64,000 bases of DNA from Gambelia wislizenii (GCA_030847615.1 JAUMIR010000001.1:88461501-88525500); one strand, 5' to 3'; counted from the stretch's first letter, positions 23,986 to 34,026 are shown. The notes: generated by a model from the sequence alone, not told the origin. Numbers and translations are program-made.

Positions 23986-24660
23986 TGTTAAGGAAAATGC
24001 AACATGGGACATACAGTGAAAGAAATAAAACATGTATGTGAAAGTCACAATGACTAAGCAAGAGCAACTATGAAGCTACACAGGTGAAACTGCTAATGTA
24101 ATCTAGAAAGCCTGAGAGCCAAGGACAGAGGTACTGAATGCAGATTGGAAACACCTGAGAATCATTAAGTGTACAAGGTGAAATGTTGAAATACATGGGT
24201 TGGTCTTAAGCATGGGTGGAACTACGTGGACCAATCAGAATGGAAGTACACACCCACTGGGTGGAAACTAACTAGTGGGTGGTGATAAACAATGGCTATA
24301 AAATTGCAATGTTTGCCAATGTATTTGGTGTGGAGTAGAGTTGGAGTAGTTTGGAGATATTGTGGAGTAATGTGTAGAGATTGTGGTTTGTTGACCATAT
24401 AGTATATTTATATAGAAGAATAAAGTAGGTTTTATATAAAACTACTGAGTTGCCTGAGTGAATCCTGGAGACGTTTGGAGACACCTGGAGAAGAGTGAGA
24501 AGGCTTGGAGAGTTTGTCAGGATCTTCAGCCTATTCTCTGAAACTCTGCTGCTTTGGAGAAAAGCATTAACCACTGATCTAAGCTGGTTGGCTCTGCTGT
24601 ATAAAAAGGTGGTGAGTTTGAGCCAGAGGTGAAGAGCTACAACTCCCATCATCCCTGACA
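23986..24660 (+). repeat. Copia 5' LTR
   Basis: 675 bp, TGT...ACA ends. Contains a CCAAT motif (24231-24235), a TATAAAA box (24297-24303) and AATAAA (24419-24424), giving a plausible U3-R-U5 order. The 121-codon minus-strand frame in it is repeated in the 3' LTR simply because the LTRs are copies. Confidence 0.97.
24231..24303 (+). promoter_or_regulatory. Copia LTR core promoter (CCAAT and TATA)
   Basis: GGACCAATCAG at 24229-24239 and GCTATAAAATTG at 24295-24306, about 60 bases apart, fit an RNA polymerase II promoter driving the genomic transcript. The 3' LTR has the same pair near 29121 and 29187. Confidence 0.7.
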
Positions 24661-24661
24661 A

Positions 24662-24676
24662 GGGTTATGGGCCCAG
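24662..24676 (+). promoter_or_regulatory. Primer-binding site for half tRNA-iMet
   Basis: GGGTTATGGGCCCAG lies one base after the 5' LTR. It is the exact complement of the anticodon-arm segment CUGGGCCCAUAACCC of metazoan initiator tRNA-Met, not of the tRNA 3' end. Drosophila copia uses the same internal site through a cleaved 5' half of tRNA-iMet, so the same priming is likely here. Confidence 0.85.
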
Positions 24677-24878
24677 TTACTAGAGCACCCAGCATCCACA
24701 GAAGCTGAAAGTTCCAGAGAGTGGAAGAAAGCTTTGTGGACAATAGATCAGAGCAAGCTGTTTGTGCTGCACTGATAAGCCTCGTGAGTAAATCATTTTG
24801 TGTTTTGCTTAAGCCCAGACGGGTCGGCTGTGCATACTCAGAAGGACTGTGTCAAATTGAGTCACTGCACAAATCAAG

Positions 24879-27800
24879 ATGGAATTTCTAAAGTTTAGTA
24901 AATTGAATAGAAACAACTACTCTACCTGGAAGATTTATGCCCAATCTCTACTAGTAAAGGAAGGTCTGTGGTCAACAGTTGAAACAGGGCTGGCAGCTGA
25001 TGCTGATGAAGCCACTAAAGAGAGAGATAGTAAAGCAAAAGCCTGTCTTTATCTCATGCTTGAAGAAGACTTAATTAATGACGTCAGAGATAAAACGTCT
25101 GCCAAGGATGTGTGGGATACCTTGCAGAGATTACACACTCCTTCAACTGCTTTTGCAAAAATGCTATGGTCTAAAAGAATATACAGGCAAAAGATGGCTA
25201 AAGGGCAGTGTGTGATAGAACATTTAAAAATAATGCAAGATTTGTTTGTGCAAGCTGAACTGAGGGGAGTGCAAATTAGCAAAGAGCAGCAATGCTACAT
25301 TTTAGTAGAATCGCTAGACTCTTCGTGGGACAACATAACGAACAGCTTGCAGAACTTGCCAGAAGCTGAGCTTAATAGAGACTTAATTGTGGCCAGAATA
25401 CTGGAAGAGAACCAGAGAAGAATGTCTGAGCAGGGTGACTCAGCAAGCTTAAAGACTGTGCCAAAACAACAAACAACTCCTGACTGGCGAACGCAGGAGG
25501 AGGCAGCCTCTACAAGGGAGCAACGGAGGTGCTTTTATTGTAAGAAGATTGGTCATCTGCAGAGACATTGTAAACATTTTGCAGCTGAGAGACACAAGCA
25601 AGCAGAGAGCAGATGGCAGCCGCGGCAGTATCAAAAACAGTCCAGACCTCCATTTTTGAAGGACAGTGGTAATAAAAAGGGGGTTGCAACCATGATTAAG
25701 GAAAAACAAAATGCAAATTCTAAATGGCTAGTTGATTCAGGAGCCACATCTGTGATGTGTAATGATATAAATTTAATAAGTAATAGAAAATCAGCTAATG
25801 TAAATGCTGTAGTTTTGGCTGACGGGAAAGAGCTAAGTACTGTAAATCAAATGGGTACTGTGTACATTCCAGGGCTAAAAGAGAATTTTAATGATGTCTT
25901 ACATGTAAAGGAGTTAGAAAATAATTTGTTATCAGTAAGCAGATTAACAGAAAGAGACTACACAGTCATATTTGAAAAGAACATGTGTAAGATAAAACTG
26001 AATGGGGAATTGCGTGGCATAGGTTTGAAAAAGGACAAACTTTATTATTTGGAGGACAATATTGATAGCTACAGGGCTGAAGAAGCTAATAACATAGAAA
26101 ATATTCCAATCCACAAAGACTGCATACACGAGCTTCACAGAAAATTTGGCCATGCGAGCTTCAAATGTTTAAAGAATTTAATCAGTATGTGTCCAGATTT
26201 AAAAGTTACTGAATGCAAAAACCACTTAGATTGTATGGTATGTCAACAGGTAAAGGTCAGAGCTTTTCCAGTAGCTAAGAAAACAAAAAGAATTGCTCAA
26301 AGACCATTTCAGTATGTACATGCAGATGTCGCCCAAGCTAATTGCTTGTCCTTAGGTGGAAGCAAGTATTTCCTAGTAATTGTTGATAGGTATACAAGGT
26401 TTGCATTTGTGAGAATAATGAAAAACAAATCTGACGCTGGGCAAAGTTTAAAAGCATGGGTAAGAATGGTGGAAAGACAATTTGATAGCAGAGTAGGCAC
26501 CATTATTACTGATAGAGGAGGAGAATTTTTAAATAATCAATTGTTTAACTGGTTTCAAAAGGTGGGAATAAGGCATGAAACTACAAACCCTGCTTGTCCT
26601 AGTGAGGATGGGTTAGCAGAGAAAAAAATACAAGATATAAAAAGAATTACTGCTTGTATGATGGCAGATGCAGGGGTGAAAGATAGTTTTTGGGCAGAAG
26701 CAACTTTGACTGCAATACATATCAGTAATAGATTGTATCATTCAGAAATTGAAGACATTCCCTACAGGGTATTGTATGGGAGAATGCCAAATTACAAGTA
26801 CTTAAGGGTTTTTGGACAATTTGCTCATGTTTACACACCTGCTTGTTTCAGGAGGAAAGGAGAACCCAAAAGCAAAAGGCTTAGGTTTTTGGGGTATTCT
26901 GGAAATAGCTACAAGTTTCATTTGGGAGGAAAACAAGTGCAGTATTCTAGGTCTGCAAATTTTGAGAGACATGCTGGTTGGGACAAACTGCATGCCAATA
27001 AAGAAGTGTTTTTGAGATTAGGGAGTTCAAATGAGCCAGAAGCACAAACTGAACCAATCTCAGGAAACGGAGGGGTTTCAGTTAAGCAGGAAGCATCACC
27101 TAGCAGCAGTGGTAGTTCTTCTGATGATGAGATAGCATCTAGGCCTACTACTACTCGAATGACTGAAGACAAGAGATTTAGTCATAGAACTACAACTCCC
27201 AGTAGAGAAAGTGAGGATGAAAGAGACAGAACAGCAGATTTTATTCCCAGGCGTAGTCATAGAGTTAGAAAGCCTCCAGATAGGTTTGTTGTGACACAGG
27301 CAAGAGCTTGTTTAGCAGTAGAAGAGCCTGAAAGTTTTGAAGAATTGGAAAGTTATTCTAGTGAAGAACAGGAAAGATGGTTTGATGCAATGGATAATGA
27401 GTTTGGTTGCCTGGTAAATAAAGATGTTTTTGAAATTGTTGACAGACCCAAAGACAAGAAAGTAATTGGTTGTAAATGGGTATACAAAAGGAAAGAAATG
27501 CCAGATGGAAGTATCAAATATAAAGCTAGGTTAGTGGCTAAGGGTTTTGCACAACAGCAGTATGAGAACTATGATAAGACATATTCTCCAACTGCAAAGC
27601 CGGAAAGTCTGAGAATGGTTCTAGCTGTAGCAGTAAAAAGGAATTTAGTTGTAGAACATTTTGATTTTGAAACAGCGTACTTGAATGCGGTTCTGGATGA
27701 AGAAATATTTATGGAACAGCCACAAGGTTTCGAAGAAAATGGTAGTCAGAGAGTATATAAATTAAAGAAAGCGTTGTATGGTTTAAAACAAAGTGCCAGA

Positions 27801-28844
27801 GCATGGAATCTGTGCATCAATGATGAGCTAGTTAAGCTAGGTTACAAGAGGAGCATTGCAGATGCTTGTGTTTATACAAAAGGAGACATAGTATTAGTGA
27901 TTTATGTAGATGATTTATGCGTAGCAGCAAAGTCAAAACAGGAAATTGAGTCAGTAAAAAGAGAATTGTCTAAAAAGTTTGTTTTGAAGGACTTAGGTGT
28001 ATTGAAGTCTTATTTAGGTATTTGCGTTGAATGGACAGAAGAAGGACATTGTTTATTAAGTCAGAGAAATAAAATTGAAAGACTGATTGAAAAGTGTGGA
28101 TTACAGAATGCAAAAATAGTAAGAGCTCCAATGACAACTGGTTTTGTGTCTGAAGAAACAACTAGAGCGTTTGAGGACAAGACTCTATTCAGAAGTATAA
28201 TAGGATCTTTACAATTCATATCTTGCCATACCAGACCAGACATTTCTTATGCTGTAAATGTATTGTCTAGAAGGGTTAATGATCCAAAAATTGAAGACTG
28301 GACAGCGGTAAAACATTTGTTGAGATATTTGAAAGGAACCTTAGATAGGAAATTGATTATAAGAAACAATAGTTCAGATCTAGATTGTTATGTAGACAGT
28401 TCATTTGCATCAGAATTAGGAGACAAGAAGTCAGTTACAGGAATGATAATTAAATATAGTGAAAGTCCAATAGTTTGGAGAAGTAGAAAACAAACTAATG
28501 TAGCGTTAAGCACAACAGAAGCAGAATTTGCTGCTTTGAATGAGATAGTAAATGAGGTACAGTGGATTAAGCAATTGCTAAATGATTTAAATGAAAGTTA
28601 CAAGATACCAGTGGAAATTCTGGAAGATTCACAGTCATGCATAGCAATGGCTGAAACTGAAAGTTTGAAGAACAGAACAAAATATGTTGGTGTAAGATAT
28701 CAAAATGTGCGAGACATGGTTCAGAAGGGTGAAATAGAATTGAGATATATAGAAACACAACACAACATAGCAGATTTGTTCACAAAAGCATTGACAGCAG
28801 AAAAACATGAAAGGCTGACACAAATGGTTGGAATGACATTGTAA
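24879..28844 (+). CDS. Copia gag-pol polyprotein (1321 aa), intact
   Basis: One uninterrupted frame encodes the whole polyprotein. Residues 1-210 are a gag/capsid region. CFYCKKIGHLQRHC at 218-231 is a CX2CX4HX4C zinc knuckle for RNA packaging. WLVDSGAT (283-290) is the aspartic protease active site. Integrase has a zinc-binding H420-H425-C452-C455 set and a D483, D545, E581 triad with D-35-E spacing in the second interval. RT has D929 and YVDD (1009-1012), plus KWVYKRK and LYGLKQS. RNase H has D1173, E1214 (STTEAEF), D1250 and D1299 (HNIADLFTK). ATG 24879 is chosen because AAGATGG is a strong Kozak context and the gag similarity starts there. The length is usual for copia (about 1400 aa). 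No frameshift separates gag from pol, so relative gag output probably depends on RNA processing, as in Drosophila copia. The integrase wording TDRGGEF and PSEDGLAEK departs from the common TDNGGEF and PQQNGxxE. Confidence 0.97.
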   Translation: MEFLKFSKLNRNNYSTWKIYAQSLLVKEGLWSTVETGLAADADEATKERDSKAKACLYLMLEEDLINDVRDKTSAKDVWDTLQRLHTPSTAFAKMLWSKRIYRQKMAKGQCVIEHLKIMQDLFVQAELRGVQISKEQQCYILVESLDSSWDNITNSLQNLPEAELNRDLIVARILEENQRRMSEQGDSASLKTVPKQQTTPDWRTQEEAASTREQRRCFYCKKIGHLQRHCKHFAAERHKQAESRWQPRQYQKQSRPPFLKDSGNKKGVATMIKEKQNANSKWLVDSGATSVMCNDINLISNRKSANVNAVVLADGKELSTVNQMGTVYIPGLKENFNDVLHVKELENNLLSVSRLTERDYTVIFEKNMCKIKLNGELRGIGLKKDKLYYLEDNIDSYRAEEANNIENIPIHKDCIHELHRKFGHASFKCLKNLISMCPDLKVTECKNHLDCMVCQQVKVRAFPVAKKTKRIAQRPFQYVHADVAQANCLSLGGSKYFLVIVDRYTRFAFVRIMKNKSDAGQSLKAWVRMVERQFDSRVGTIITDRGGEFLNNQLFNWFQKVGIRHETTNPACPSEDGLAEKKIQDIKRITACMMADAGVKDSFWAEATLTAIHISNRLYHSEIEDIPYRVLYGRMPNYKYLRVFGQFAHVYTPACFRRKGEPKSKRLRFLGYSGNSYKFHLGGKQVQYSRSANFERHAGWDKLHANKEVFLRLGSSNEPEAQTEPISGNGGVSVKQEASPSSSGSSSDDEIASRPTTTRMTEDKRFSHRTTTPSRESEDERDRTADFIPRRSHRVRKPPDRFVVTQARACLAVEEPESFEELESYSSEEQERWFDAMDNEFGCLVNKDVFEIVDRPKDKKVIGCKWVYKRKEMPDGSIKYKARLVAKGFAQQQYENYDKTYSPTAKPESLRMVLAVAVKRNLVVEHFDFETAYLNAVLDEEIFMEQPQGFEENGSQRVYKLKKALYGLKQSARAWNLCINDELVKLGYKRSIADACVYTKGDIVLVIYVDDLCVAAKSKQEIESVKRELSKKFVLKDLGVLKSYLGICVEWTEEGHCLLSQRNKIERLIEKCGLQNAKIVRAPMTTGFVSEETTRAFEDKTLFRSIIGSLQFISCHTRPDISYAVNVLSRRVNDPKIEDWTAVKHLLRYLKGTLDRKLIIRNNSSDLDCYVDSSFASELGDKKSVTGMIIKYSESPIVWRSRKQTNVALSTTEAEFAALNEIVNEVQWIKQLLNDLNESYKIPVEILEDSQSCIAMAETESLKNRTKYVGVRYQNVRDMVQKGEIELRYIETQHNIADLFTKALTAEKHERLTQMVGMTL

Positions 28845-28866
28845 GACACATACAATATTTTATTTC

Positions 28867-28874
28867 GGAGGGGA
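28867..28874 (+). promoter_or_regulatory. Polypurine tract of copia element
   Basis: GGAGGGGA ends two bases before the 3' LTR. It is the expected RNase H-resistant primer for plus-strand DNA synthesis. Confidence 0.8.
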
Positions 28875-28875
28875 T

Positions 28876-29550
28876 TGTTAAGGAAAATGCAACATGGGAC
28901 ATACAGTGAAAGAAATAAAACATGTATGTGAAAGTCACAATGACTAAGCAAGAGCAACTATGAAGCTACACAGGTGAAACTGCTAATGTAATCTAGAAAG
29001 CCTGAGAGCCAAGGACAGAGGTACTGAATGCAGATTGGAAACACCTGAGAATCATTAAGTGTACAAGGTGAAATGTTGAAATACATGGGTTGGTCTTAAG
29101 CATGGGTGGAACTACGTGGACCAATCAGAATGGAAGTACACACCCACTGGGTGGAAACTAACTAGTGGGTGGTGATAAACAATGGCTATAAAATTGCAAT
29201 GTTTGCCAATGTATTTGGTGTGGAGTAGAGTTGGAGTAGTTTGGAGATATTGTGGAGTAATGTGTAGAGATTGTGGTTTGTTGACCATATAGTATATTTA
29301 TATAGAAGAATAAAGTAGGTTTTATATAAAACTACTGAGTTGCCTGAGTGAATCCTGGAGACGTTTGGAGACACCTGGAGAAGAGTGAGAAGGCTTGGAG
29401 AGTTTGTCAGGATCTTCAGCCTATTCTCTGAAACTCTGCTGCTTTGGAGAAAAGCATTAACCACTGATCTAAGCTGGTTGGCTCTGCTGTATAAAAAGGT
29501 GGTGAGTTTGAGCCAGAGGTGAAGAGCTACAACTCCCATCATCCCTGACA
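28876..29550 (+). repeat. Copia 3' LTR
   Basis: 675 bp, the same length as the 5' LTR and identical to it as far as I can read. AATAAA at 29309-29314 should serve transcript 3' end formation. Confidence 0.97.
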
Positions 29551-29631
29551 TTTATAATACAAAAAGTTTAAAAATAATTAAATAGACAATACTATTAAAA
29601 AGTTACAATTACTATTACTATTATTATTATT
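29551..29631. repeat. Dispersed repeat C, right of copia insertion
   Basis: TTTATAATACAAAAAGTTTAAAAATAATT... continues the A-rich part of the repeat broken at 23985. It ends in an (ATT)n tract where an RTE fragment is inserted. Confidence 0.55.
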
Positions 29632-31401
29632 CCAACTTTATTTACAGTCTTCTTCAGCATGATGCTTCAAAGGGCTACGGCAGAGCTTGAAGAAGAAGAC
29701 GGCATCTATATACCTTACCATACTGATGGTAGCTTCTTTAACTTAAGCCGTCTGAGGGCTCGCACTAAGGAGATTTTCACACAGGCTATATATCCCGTGG
29801 CAGGAACAGAACAGGGTCAGGAAAGGTTTTCCCTTTCGGACGACGTTGACCCCGTTCTGTCCTGTATCCATCCTGCTCCCGTGACTGTTCCAGAACAATG
29901 TAATCATGACTGTTCATCATGAATAGACCTCCCCGTTCCGTCGCTATCACGCAATCACGGGTGTATGAACAGGAGCCCCGTTCCTGTTCCGAAATGACAG
30001 CCGTGGAGGGGAGGTCCGTTCCAAGCACTTCCTGGTACAATCTGGACATCCAGGTAAGTGGCACCCTTTAATTTACCTTCCCTGTTTTGACTGTGTGATT
30101 TAAAGTGTGTTTTTGTGCTTGGTGAACTGATTTTATGTTTGGGGGAGTTTTATTTTTTTAAATTTACCGCCCGGCCATTATCACATGATAACGTAATAAC
30201 ATTTCAGATGGCTGGTCGTAAAAGCAGCCTTATGACGGCTGCATTTATGGCTGGCCAGTGAGGGGAGGGGGAGCCCATTCCTGCTGTAGAATTGTGTGAA
30301 AGGTTTACGTTATTCCGTGGCAGGAATGGGAGAGGAGGTGGCATTTTGGCCTTGTGTGAAAATCTCCTAAGACTTTAAACTATCTAGTCCGTGAGCTGCT
30401 CTTCGCTGATGATGCTGCCCTTGTTGCCCACACAGAAGCAGCTCTGCAGTGCCTAACATCCTGCTTCGCAACAGCTGCAGAGCTGTTTGGGCTGCAAGTC
30501 AACCTGAAGAAGACGGAAGTTCTCTACCAGCCTGCACCACAGGATGAACACCACCATCCCCACATTGCTGTAGGCAAATCTATGCTTAAGTCCATTCAGC
30601 AGTTCACCTATCTGGGAAGCATCATCTCCTCAGATGCCAAGATTGACAAAGAGATCGATCACAGATTAGCAAAGGCAAATAGCACATTTGGAAGACTTTA
30701 CAAAAGAGTCTGGAGTAACAAAAACCTGAGGAAAAGCACAAAAATCAGTGTGTATAGAGCCATTGTACTATCTATTCTCCTTTACGGGGCTGAAACATGG
30801 GTCACCTATCACCAACGCTTACAACTCCTCGAACGCTTTCATCAGTGCTGTCTACGCACAATCCTAAATATACACTGGACTGACTATGTGACGAATGTTG
30901 CTGTCCTCGAGCAAGTAGGGATCACCAACATTGAGGTCATGATATTGAGAACACAGTTGCGCTGGGCAGGACACGTTTCTAGGATGGAGGACCATCGCCT
31001 CCCAAAAATACTACTCTATGGTGAACTTGCCACGGGTCAGTGTAAGAGGGGCGCTCCAAAAAAAGCGATACAAGGACTCCCTGAAACAACATCTCAGGCT
31101 CAGCCAAATTGATCACCAACAATGGTTTGCCATGGCTTCACATCAGGAGGCATGGAGATGCACCAGCCACAATGCTGCAGCCTTATTTGAGAGCTCATTT
31201 CGAACAAGTCTTGAAGGGAAACGACAATGCAGGAAGAATCACAACCTAGAATTATCACCCAAGGAGACCTTCTGCTGTGCTTTCTGCAACTGGACATGTT
31301 TATCTCGGATTGGCCTTTTCAGTCATCAGCGCACTTGCAGAAAGCACGGGATGAGTCCTTCCTGAATCTTCATTTGCGAAGAAAAGCCAGAAAGAGAGAC
31401 T
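29632..31401 (+). pseudogene. RTE-type LINE, 5'-truncated, split by a MITE
   Basis: Starts within the RT domain at CCAACTTTATTTACAGTCTTC (aligned to 61230 of the intact copy) and runs to the shared 3' end GCGAAGAAAAGCCAGAAAGAGAG. The RT segment before 29768 and the part after 30371 (LLFADDAALVAHTEAALQ, then the frame 30582-31112 with QQFTYLGSIISSDAKIDKE, WAGHVSRMEDHRLPKILLYG) are colinear with the intact LINE. An extra A near 31064 (CAAAAAAAGCG) shifts the frame before the C-terminal zinc motif, which continues in the frame 31018-31365. It is non-functional. Confidence 0.92.
29769..30367 (+). mobile_element. Harbinger-like non-autonomous element, TAA duplication
   Basis: Termini GGAGATTTTCACACAGGC and GCCTTGTGTGAAAATCTCC, flanked by TAA (29766-29768, 30368-30370). 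The intact RTE copy at 61362 shows the empty site CACACTAAGACTC. 599 bp. The interior has ACATCCAG|GTAAGTGGCAC, shared with the other members. Confidence 0.88.
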
Positions 31402-31544
31402 AATAATAATATTAAAAAGGTTTTAGAAATCTGAGCATTTCCCCTACTTCTATAGATTCTTTTCCCACTAAAAGAAAAAAAATAAACAAAAATCCCTGCA
31501 TATGTATTTTTCAAATGTAGCAGAGATTGAATCTCCATCAGAAC

Positions 31545-31757
31545 CTGCAGAAATAATCCAGTTTAACACTGCTTTAATTGCCATGGCTCCATCCTATGGA
31601 ATCCTGGGATTTGAAGCTTGTTGTGGCAACAGAGCTCTCAGACAGAGAAGGCTAACTATCTCACAAAACTACAAATCCCAGAATTCCACAGCATTGAGCC
31701 ATGGCAGTTAAAGCAGTGTCAAACTGGATTATTTTTGCAGTGCAGATGCAGATGCAG
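31545..31757. mobile_element. Fold-back MITE, Harbinger-like family
   Basis: AACCTGCAGAAATAATCCAG near the left end is mirrored by CTGGATTATTTTTGCAGTGCAG on the right, with GCCATGGCTCC/GAGCCATGGC inside. Same family as 7907-8121. The outer termini are degraded. Confidence 0.7.
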
Positions 31758-31849
31758 ACTCTGACTGGTCTTTGGACCATAGACAGATTCTGTTTGAAGC
31801 CCAGACAGAAAGATTTGTTGATCTAACAGCAGAAATGTTTTTTTGTTGT

Positions 31850-33060
31850 AGTTGAAAATGTCAACCACTCACCTGAATGGGGGAAACCACATAATTCTGG
31901 AGAATCCCACGAATAAAGAAACAGTGGGTTGTACACAGCATCTCAGAATGACACATGGGGTAAAGGAGAAGGAGAAATTAACAGAATTAACAGGATGTGT
32001 CAGCAGTATAATTAAGGACCTAGATTCAATTAAGACTTTCCTCTCTGAATGTAATGGTTTATTAACTGTAATTGCAGATTTTTAAAAAGTAAAGATAGAG
32101 TCTATGCATGAAATCAGGGCATCTGTTCAAAAGGATGACCCACTTCACCCTTCCAGTACAAGAAAGAAACCTAGAAAGAAACAAGCTCTATCAAAAGAAG
32201 ACTAATGGATTAAAGAAGAGTAAAAATATTAAGAGATCAAGGAAAGAGCAGAGGTTAGTTAACACAGAAACATGACAAGATGAATTTTCAGAAACTGTTT
32301 AAATTGATGGAAAGAAACCAAAGAAGCCAGAAAAATAACTGAATGTGAATAAAGAGAGAGTGCATTCTGAGCAGCAGAAGCTGCCAATTGGTAACTCTGT
32401 TGGTCTCTCATCTGCTCTTTAAAATGGTAGTGGAGAGATAGATACCCAGGTCCTCTGAGAATATGACCTCAAGAAAGGTCCTAGTTGTACTGATAAGAAG
32501 TCATTTCCTCCTAGTGATTCCCAGTCCTCAACCGATCAGGACAATTTTATAAGTAAGAGCTGGAATCTGATATTGGTGAAGCACAAATTGGTTTTTAGTA
32601 ATTATGCAAAACCAGAGGGTATGTTGACTCAGAGCATAGGCATCACCTTTTGCATATTTTAGGCCCTGTGGTCCATGAGTTCTTAATGCCACTAGTGTAT
32701 CCAAATGGAGCACCTATTTTTAACTACTATATGCATGCTTGAGTACTGTTTCTTTTACAGATCAGCACATAACAACAACAACAACAAAAATGTATTCATT
32801 AAGGAGCAAGTTTCTAAACATAGGGCTGTTAGTTTCTCGGTTCTTTGAAAATAATGCTCCTCCAGTGACAAAAACCTTCCTAGGCCAGCTCCTACTAACA
32901 ATCAAACCAATAATGAGATGGATAATGTTATTGATCTGGAAGACTCTGAAGGCTTCTTAGTCCATACTTCTCAAGATGAACAAGCTTTAACAGAGTATTC
33001 TAATGTAATGCACTTAGGTACTATCTTTAATGAAACCAAAAGAAAGAGTCGGGGGGGGGG
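31850..33060 (+). pseudogene. Decayed LINE, ORF1-like region
   Basis: The frame from 31852 gives a 77-residue lysine/glutamate-rich hydrophilic peptide (KEKEKLTELTGCVSSIIKDL), and further open pieces follow to about 33010 (DNVIDLEDSEGFLVHTSQDE), broken by many stops. Position just upstream of an endonuclease-RT region on the same strand suggests the ORF1 of the same LINE. No recognisable ORF1 domain is visible, so this is inference from position. A poly-G run lies at 33051-33062. Confidence 0.4.
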
Positions 33061-33063
33061 GGG

Positions 33064-33474
33064 CAAAGGCCAGAACTGTGGGAAAATGGTTTCATTCTTC
33101 GTCAAGATAATGCGCCTGCTCACACAGCACTTTCTGTGAAGCAGGGTTTTGGCCAATAAACACATTACTACACTTGAACATCCCCCATATTCACCAGAAT
33201 TGACACCATGCAACTTTTTTATTTTCCCTAAAATGAAATTGGTGCTTAAAGGAACACGTTTTGAGTCAATTGATGCAGTAATGAAGAAAACAGCAGATGT
33301 GTTGACACAGCTGACAGAAACTGATCTGCTTCACACCTTCGACCAATGGAAAACAAGACTGCATCAGTATGTCAGTGTGAACAGGGAGTATATTGAAGGG
33401 GACAAGCATTAGAATTGCAATATATATAAATAAAGATGGGTTATTGTATTGGTCTCATTATTTGACAGACCTCA
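33064..33474 (+). pseudogene. Mariner transposase C-terminal fragment
   Basis: LRQDNAPAHTALSVKQ (33090-33143, one frame) followed by HITTLEHPPYSPELTPCNFF and LVLKGTRFESIDAVMKKTAD (frame 33149-33412) is the end of a Tc1/mariner-family transposase. The hallmark NAPAHTA and HPPYSPDLAPCDFF block is readable, but with D-to-N/T changes at the catalytic region and a frameshift near 33143. The N-terminal half is missing. It lies between ORF1-like and endonuclease parts of the large LINE, so it is probably a secondary insertion. Confidence 0.85.
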
Positions 33475-34018
33475 TACACTGGGGGGCTTGATGTGATTCT
33501 TCTTCAAGAGACATGGTGAACGACCAAATTAGACATCAATGGCTACTTTATTAATAATTTACTCCCCGTTACTTCAATCGGAAGAGGAAGACCAAAGGCG
33601 GGGCGAGCCATCTTGGTCTCCACTTCTCTTCAGGTTACTATCAAGTGCCTTCTTCACTGTAGTCAGATTGGCATAGCTTGTTTAATTGACTTCAGACCTT
33701 TGTGTTTTTTAGTTGTTAATGTTTATATTCCTCCCACTTCCAGAAGAGACCAAATTAAACAGGCATGGGAGTGTTTAGAAAATTATACAGTAAATCTAGA
33801 GTCATAATTTTCTTCAGCTTACTTAGTTGTAATGGGAGATTTTAATGCCAGAATTGAGCTTTATTTATTTATTTAGCTTAATAACTATACCCTTTTCTCC
33901 TCCCAATTCTGGTGTTTAACTGAAATTGAGGATTATATATTTAACAATGACAGGCATGCTAAGGATCTTGGGATCAATTTTACTGGTGTATGTCTTGTAC
34001 AGATGGTTGGTCAGCTTG
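33475..34018 (+). pseudogene. Decayed LINE, APE-type endonuclease, part 1
   Basis: GLDVILLQETW (stop after W), then VVNVYIPPTSRRDQIKQAW and VVMGDFNARIE give the E, Y and D/N motifs of the apurinic-like endonuclease in order. Stops and shifts break the frame. It is cut at 34018-34026 by a hAT-like MITE. Confidence 0.8.
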
Positions 34019-34026
34019 CTCTAAGA

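Larger units (their letters stand above)
23986..29550 (+). mobile_element. Complete Ty1/copia LTR retrotransposon
   Basis: 5565-bp element bounded by 675-bp direct LTRs (TGTTAAGG...CCCTGACA) and an exact 5-bp target duplication TTTAT (23981-23985 and 29551-29555). After the 5' LTR comes a primer-binding site complementary to the anticodon arm of initiator tRNA-Met, then one long gag-pol frame, then a purine tract (GGAGGGGA, 28867-28874) next to the 3' LTR. The domain order protease-integrase-RT-RNase H defines the copia superfamily. By eye I found no difference between the two LTRs, so the insertion is very recent. All required parts appear present. Confidence 0.97.

Noticed and set aside
24296..24661. 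121-residue minus-strand frame, repeated identically at 29186-29551
   Set aside because: It lies inside both LTRs of the copia element. The duplication reflects LTR identity, and it has no domain or start context of its own.
23986..29550. Endogenous retrovirus
   Set aside because: Integrase precedes RT, there is no envelope frame, and the primer site and domain order are those of copia.
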